Shown here one piece after another: positions 5,936-9,209 of a stretch of 9,209 bases of DNA (its first letter is position 1; the number at the start of each line of letters is the position of its first letter). The position numbers were made by a program, and so were the translations under genes. Location: NCBI GenBank assembly GCA_937874445.1, contig CALNAL010000447.1:1-9209 (forward strand). The letters are read 5' to 3'. Under the pieces are notes generated by a model. It was given only the letters and a program-made list of their open reading frames with translations. It was not told the origin of the DNA and made no database searches. The stretch comes from an uncultured Acetobacteraceae bacterium. Its GTDB lineage: Bacteria > Pseudomonadota > Alphaproteobacteria > Acetobacterales > Acetobacteraceae.

Positions 5936-7603
5936 CTAGAACAGCCCCTCGATGTTTCCCTCGGCGTCGAGCCCGATGGTCTCGGCGGCGGGGTGGCGGG
6001 GCAGGCCGGGCATGGTCATGATCTGCCCACAGATCGCCACGACGAATCCGGCTCCGGCCGAGAGGCGCACCTCGCGCACCGGCAGGGTGTATCCGCTCGG
6101 CGCGCCCAGGGCCTTGGGGTCGGCGCTGAAGCTGTATTGCGTCTTGGCGATGCATACCGGGAGGGCGCCGAACCCGCTGGCTTCCCAGGCGGCCAGCCGC
6201 TTGGCCTCGGCGGCCGGCAGGTCGATGTCCGCCGCCCCGTAGATCTCGCGGGCCACGCAGCGGATCTTTTCGGCGAGCGGCATCGCGTCGGGGTAGAGCG
6301 GCGCGAACCGTCCGGTCCCGGCATCGACCAGCGACGCCACCTCCCGCGCCAGCGCCATCGCCCCCGCGCCGCCCTCGCTCCAGTGGCGACAGAGGAACAC
6401 CTTCGCCCCCACCCGCGAGGCCGCGCTTTCCACCGCCGCGATCTCGGCGTCGGTGTCCGAGACGAAGTGGTTCAGCGCCACCACCACCGGCAGGCCGAAC
6501 TTGCGCATGTTCTCGACGTGACGGATCAGGTTGGGCAGCCCGCGCTCCAGCGCCGCGACGTTCTCGCCCCCCAGTTCGGCACGCGAAAGCCCCCCGTGCA
6601 TCTTCAGCGCCCGCACCGTGGCCACCACCACGCAGCAGGCCGGGGCGAGGCCGCCGACGCGGCACTTGATGTCGAGGAACTTCTCGCCCCCGAGATCGGC
6701 CCCGAATCCGGCCTCCGTCACGACGATGTCGCCCAGCTTCAGGCCCGCGCGCGTGGCCTGCAGGGAGTTGCAGCCGTGGGCGATGTTGGCGAACGGTCCG
6801 CCATGCACCAGCGCGGGCGTGCCCTCCAGGGTCTGCACCAGGTTGGGTTGCAGGGCCTCGCGCAGCAGCGCCGCCATGGCGCCGTCGGCCTTGAGGTCCG
6901 AGGCGGTGACCATCGACCCGTCGCGCCGATAGCCCACCACCATGCGGGCCAGGCGCGCCCGCAGATCGTCCAGGTCGCGCGCCAGGCACAGCACCGCCAT
7001 CACCTCGGAGGCCACGGTGATGTCCCAGCCGGCCTCGCGCACGGGCCCGTTGATCCGCCCGCCCAGGCCCACGACAGTGGTGCGCAGGGCGCGGTCGTTG
7101 AGGTCCACCGCCCGCCGCCAGGCCACCCGCGAGGGGTCCAGGCCGAGTTCGTTGCCCCAGTGCAGGTGGTTGTCGAGCATTGCCGCCAGCAGGTTGTTGG
7201 CGGCGGAGATGGCATGGAAATCGCCGGTGAAATGGAGGTTGATCTCCTCCATCGGCACGACCTGGGCGTGCCCGCCGCCGGTCGCGCCGCCCTTCACGCC
7301 GAAGCACGGCCCCAGGCTGGGCTCGCGCAGGCACACCACCGGCTTGCGCCCGAGACGGGCCAGCGCGTCGCCCAGGCCGATCACCGTGGTGGTCTTGCCC
7401 TCGCCGGCGGGGGTGGGGTTGATGCCCGTCACCAGCACCAGCGCGCCATCCGGCCGGTCCTGCAGCGAGCGGATGAAGCCCGCGTCGATCTTCGCCTTGT
7501 TGCGGCCGTAGAGAATGAGGGAATCCTCGGGAATGCCCAGCTTCGCGGCAATCTCGGCAATCGGTCGCGGCCGGGCGGCCCGGGCGATCTGCAAATCGGT
7601 CAT
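5936..7603 (-). CDS. fhs: Formate-tetrahydrofolate ligase (10-formyl-THF synthetase)
   Basis: This cytoplasmic enzyme joins formate to tetrahydrofolate using ATP, making 10-formyl-THF for purine synthesis and the one-carbon pool. The 555-residue length fits the family (about 555-560). Visible motifs are the ATP-binding loop PTPAGEGKTTT (63-73) and the family signature FGVKGGATGGGHAQVVPMEE (101-120), running into INLHFTGDFHAI. VATVRALKMHGG lies further on. The signature has Thr108 and His112 where Ala and Tyr are commoner. The start is uncertain between ATG 7603, GTG 7606 and GTG 7645. AAGGAG at 7618-7623 lies 14, 11 and no useful distance from them; the family N-terminus favours 7603 or 7606. 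The gene follows the aminotransferase by 58 bp on the same strand with no terminator between, so the two are probably co-transcribed. Formate must come from a source outside the window; no folD, fdh or serine-cycle genes are present. Confidence 0.96.
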   Translation of the reverse strand: MTDLQIARAARPRPIAEIAAKLGIPEDSLILYGRNKAKIDAGFIRSLQDRPDGALVLVTGINPTPAGEGKTTTVIGLGDALARLGRKPVVCLREPSLGPCFGVKGGATGGGHAQVVPMEEINLHFTGDFHAISAANNLLAAMLDNHLHWGNELGLDPSRVAWRRAVDLNDRALRTTVVGLGGRINGPVREAGWDITVASEVMAVLCLARDLDDLRARLARMVVGYRRDGSMVTASDLKADGAMAALLREALQPNLVQTLEGTPALVHGGPFANIAHGCNSLQATRAGLKLGDIVVTEAGFGADLGGEKFLDIKCRVGGLAPACCVVVATVRALKMHGGLSRAELGGENVAALERGLPNLIRHVENMRKFGLPVVVALNHFVSDTDAEIAAVESAASRVGAKVFLCRHWSEGGAGAMALAREVASLVDAGTGRFAPLYPDAMPLAEKIRCVAREIYGAADIDLPAAEAKRLAAWEASGFGALPVCIAKTQYSFSADPKALGAPSGYTLPVREVRLSAGAGFVVAICGQIMTMPGLPRHPAAETIGLDAEGNIEGLF

Positions 7604-7661
7604 CACGGGAAAGACGTCTCCTTGCCCAGGTCCATCCGCCGGCACGACATCCTGCGTTCTC

Positions 7662-8792
7662 TCAGGAGGCCGCCGGAGCCGGCTCGCGCCGGCGCACGCC
7701 CATCTCTGTCAGCGCGGCATCCGCGGCCGCCACGAAGCGACGCATGTCCTCCGGCGTGACGGCGCCGATGCAGCCCACCCGGAAGGAGGGCAACGGCGTG
7801 TTGAAGAAATTGCTGATCACGAATCCCCGCCGCTTGAGCTGGTCGACGAAGGTCTGGAGGTTCCAGACCGGGTCGGCGGGGGCGTGGATGTTGACCACGA
7901 TCGGTCCCTGCACGGCGCGCGGCAGATAGGGCGTGAGGCCGATGCCGATCATGCCCTCGTAGACGGTGCGGACATTCTCGCGGTAGCGCGCCAGACGCGC
8001 CTCGCGCCCGCCCTCGGCCTCGTAGAGATCGAGCGCCACGTCGAGGCTCGCCAGCACCTGCGCGGGCGGGGTGAAGCGGAAGCTGCCCGGACCGGAACGC
8101 TGGTACTGGGCGTAGATCTCGCCCAGGTTCAGCGCCCAGCTTCCTCCCTCGCGGGCTTCCGGCTGCTGCAGGCGCTCGGTGCGGGCCACGATCATGCACA
8201 GGCCCGGCATGCCCTCGAGGCATTTGTTGGCGCTGAAGGCCACCGAGTCGAGCTCGGGCATGGCCGAGACGTCGAGCGGCAGGGCGCCGAAGGCCGAGAC
8301 GGCATCGAGGATCATCCGCGCCCCGGCAGCATGTACTACCCGCCCGATCGCCGCGGCGTCGAGCACCACGCCGGAGCCGGTCTCGCTGTAGACCAGACCG
8401 ACGTGGCGGATGGCGGGGTCGGCCGCCAGCGCCTCGGCCACCACCGCCGGATCGAGCGGGGCGTCCTGCGACACCTCCGGGGCGACCACATCGTGTCCGG
8501 CGTGGCGGGCCAGGGTGGCCAGACGCGCGGAATACTGCCCGGTGTGGGGGATCAGCATGCGCCCGCCCGCCGGCACGAGGCTGCGCAGGCTGGCCTCCAT
8601 GGCGAAATGTCCGCAGCCCTGCAACGCCAGGGCGGTATGGGTCTCGGCGCCGCCGCCGGCCAGGGCACGTACCCGCTCGCGCACCTGCGCATAGAGCGTG
8701 CGGAAGTCGTTGTCCCAGGGGGCATAATCCTGTGCCATCGCCGCCCGCACTTCCGGCCGGGTTGCGACGGGGCCGGGAATCAGCAGCAGCAT
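7662..8792 (-). CDS. PhnW-like class V aminotransferase (2-aminoethylphosphonate-pyruvate type)
   Basis: This 376-residue PLP enzyme of fold type I resembles 2-aminoethylphosphonate:pyruvate aminotransferase throughout. It has LLLIPGPVATRPEVR (2-16), the Asp163 motif LDAVSAFGALPLD, the PLP lysine Lys190 in SANKCLEGMPG, FRFTPPAQV (238-246), and Arg338 in FRVGCIG for the substrate carboxylate. PhnW turns 2-aminoethylphosphonate and pyruvate into phosphonoacetaldehyde and alanine. Two points argue for caution. The phosphate-cup residues read Gln-Gly-Cys60-Gly-His62 instead of the PhnW Gly-Ser-Gly-Ser/Thr, and the histidine recalls alanine-glyoxylate aminotransferase. No phosphonatase (phnX), phnA/phnY or phosphonate transporter is visible here. 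It may therefore act on another amine or on glyoxylate. The ATG at 8792 is chosen over a TTG 48 nt upstream because GAGG (8800-8803) lies seven nt before it and the family begins there. It leads the operon with fhs. Confidence 0.85.
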   Translation of the reverse strand: MLLLIPGPVATRPEVRAAMAQDYAPWDNDFRTLYAQVRERVRALAGGGAETHTALALQGCGHFAMEASLRSLVPAGGRMLIPHTGQYSARLATLARHAGHDVVAPEVSQDAPLDPAVVAEALAADPAIRHVGLVYSETGSGVVLDAAAIGRVVHAAGARMILDAVSAFGALPLDVSAMPELDSVAFSANKCLEGMPGLCMIVARTERLQQPEAREGGSWALNLGEIYAQYQRSGPGSFRFTPPAQVLASLDVALDLYEAEGGREARLARYRENVRTVYEGMIGIGLTPYLPRAVQGPIVVNIHAPADPVWNLQTFVDQLKRRGFVISNFFNTPLPSFRVGCIGAVTPEDMRRFVAAADAALTEMGVRRREPAPAAS

Positions 8793-8820
8793 CGCGGCAC
8801 CTCGTTTCAGGCGGGCAGAA

Positions 8821-8850
8821 TTGACACGGGAGCGGCGCAAAATCCAGACT
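8821..8850 (+). promoter_or_regulatory. Candidate sigma-70 promoter for the small membrane protein gene
   Basis: TTGACA at 8821-8826 is a perfect -35 box, rare in such GC-rich DNA. CAGACT at 8845-8850, 18 bp further on, matches three of six -10 bases. Transcription would start near 8857, about 53 nt before the ATG at 8910. The box lies inside the divergent gap, only 29 bp from the aminotransferase start, so the two promoters would overlap or interfere. Confidence 0.4.
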
Positions 8851-8860
8851 GTGGCGCGCT

Positions 8861-8887
8861 CGTCTGATCGGCGGGGACGTCTGATCG
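8861..8887. repeat. 10-bp direct repeat in the divergent gap
   Basis: CGTCTGATCG occurs at 8861-8870 and again at 8878-8887, with a seven-base spacer. The pair lies just downstream of the candidate start site for the rightward gene and upstream of its ribosome site (GGGGGA, 8896-8901). It also lies 69-95 bp upstream of the aminotransferase start. It could be an operator serving either gene. I found no third copy in the gap. Confidence 0.5.
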
Positions 8888-8909
8888 ACGGGTTCGGGGG
8901 ATTGCCGTC

Positions 8910-9209
8910 ATGACCCTTCCATTTGCACTGCCGGCCTGGGCTCCCTGGTGGGTCCCGGTCGTGGTCATGGTGCCGGTGCTGCTGTACCTGGCGATATTCC
9001 TGCTCATGCCCTTCAGCGTGTTCGGGCTGCGCAGCCGCCTGGAGGCTATCGAGGCGCGGCTGGCGGAGATCGAGGCGTATCTCGGCCCGCCCGCTCCCGA
9101 GCCGGAGGAGGACGAACCTCCCCGGCGGTACGAGGCGGAAGACGCACGCCGCGCCCCTCCCCCTCAGCCCGATACTCCGGGGCTGCCCCGGCGCCCGGCC
9201 GCGCGCTGG
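8910..9209 (+). CDS. Small single-pass membrane protein, function unknown (runs off the right edge)
   Basis: One hundred codons are visible with no stop before the window ends. The protein has a tryptophan-flanked hydrophobic segment at about 12-39 (PWWVPVVVMVPVLLYLAIFL then LMPFSVFG), long enough for one membrane helix. A short amphipathic coiled-coil-like stretch follows (LRSRLEAIEARLAEIEAYL, 40-58), then a proline- and charge-rich tail with mixed acidic and arginine clusters. It looks like an inner-membrane anchor with a cytoplasmic, probably disordered tail. The start has GGGGGA eight nt upstream. I recall similar short proteins ending their helix in MPFSVFG in Acetobacteraceae genomes, usually called hypothetical, but cannot verify this. 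No function can be assigned. Confidence 0.75.
   Translation, partial: MTLPFALPAWAPWWVPVVVMVPVLLYLAIFLLMPFSVFGLRSRLEAIEARLAEIEAYLGPPAPEPEEDEPPRRYEAEDARRAPPPQPDTPGLPRRPAARW

Noticed and set aside
5583..7759. Long shadow frames over fhs on both strands (5583-7334 minus, 5993-7759 plus)
   Set aside because: Compositionally biased Arg/Gly/Ala/His products with no motifs; the Fhs frame has all family signatures.
7662..8792. Serine-glyoxylate aminotransferase of a serine-cycle cluster with fhs
   Set aside because: The motifs around the PLP lysine (SANKCLEG) and the N-terminus are PhnW-like, not those of serine-glyoxylate aminotransferase, and no other serine-cycle gene is present.
7515..8867. 450-codon plus-strand frame opposite the aminotransferase
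   Set aside because: No domain and biased composition; it covers two real genes and the gap between them.
1..9209. Mobile element, CRISPR, phage or toxin-antitoxin content
   Set aside because: No transposase, integrase, spaced repeat array or terminal repeats are visible; the genes are full-length metabolic and transport genes of uniform composition, apart from the two cut by the window edges.

Overview
The window is a high-GC (visibly well above 60%) stretch of bacterial chromosome, most likely from a proteobacterium. The btsS/cstA pairing and the small membrane protein at the right edge fit an alphaproteobacterium. From memory of that small protein family I lean towards Acetobacteraceae, but this is weak evidence. 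No RNA genes, insertion sequences, CRISPR arrays or phage genes are visible. It looks like ordinary but metabolically suggestive chromosomal DNA.

Left block (1-2419): the N-terminal 104 residues of a BtsS/LytS-type membrane sensor kinase run leftward off the window. Divergent from it is a complete 605-residue CstA-family (carbon starvation / pyruvate) transporter. The gap between them holds three CCGCTC-cored direct repeats 20-21 bp apart. This closely resembles the site bound in E. coli by BtsR, the LytTR partner of BtsS, whose target is the CstA-family pyruvate transporter BtsT. The block therefore reads as a sensor, operator and transporter module for pyruvate uptake. The transporter is followed by a strong double-hairpin terminator.

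Middle block (2420-5737): a sodium:solute symporter family protein, then a short-chain dehydrogenase/reductase whose stop codon overlaps the start of a FadR-type (FCD) GntR regulator. The leaders of the symporter and the dehydrogenase share a near-identical 20-base element with an inverted repeat, and a related inverted repeat lies in the CstA leader. The block looks like a small uptake-and-oxidation locus with its own regulator; the substrate cannot be read from the sequence.

Right block (5738-9209): a hairpin separates the regulator from a convergent, leftward pair, a PhnW-like class V aminotransferase followed 58 bp later by formate-tetrahydrofolate ligase (fhs). Divergent from the pair, behind a consensus TTGACA box and a 10-bp direct repeat, is a small single-pass membrane protein cut by the right edge.

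Pyruvate links the parts: it is imported by the left block and is the usual amino acceptor of PhnW-type enzymes. Whether the blocks form one physiological unit is inference. The most unusual signals are in the intergenic regions rather than in the proteins.
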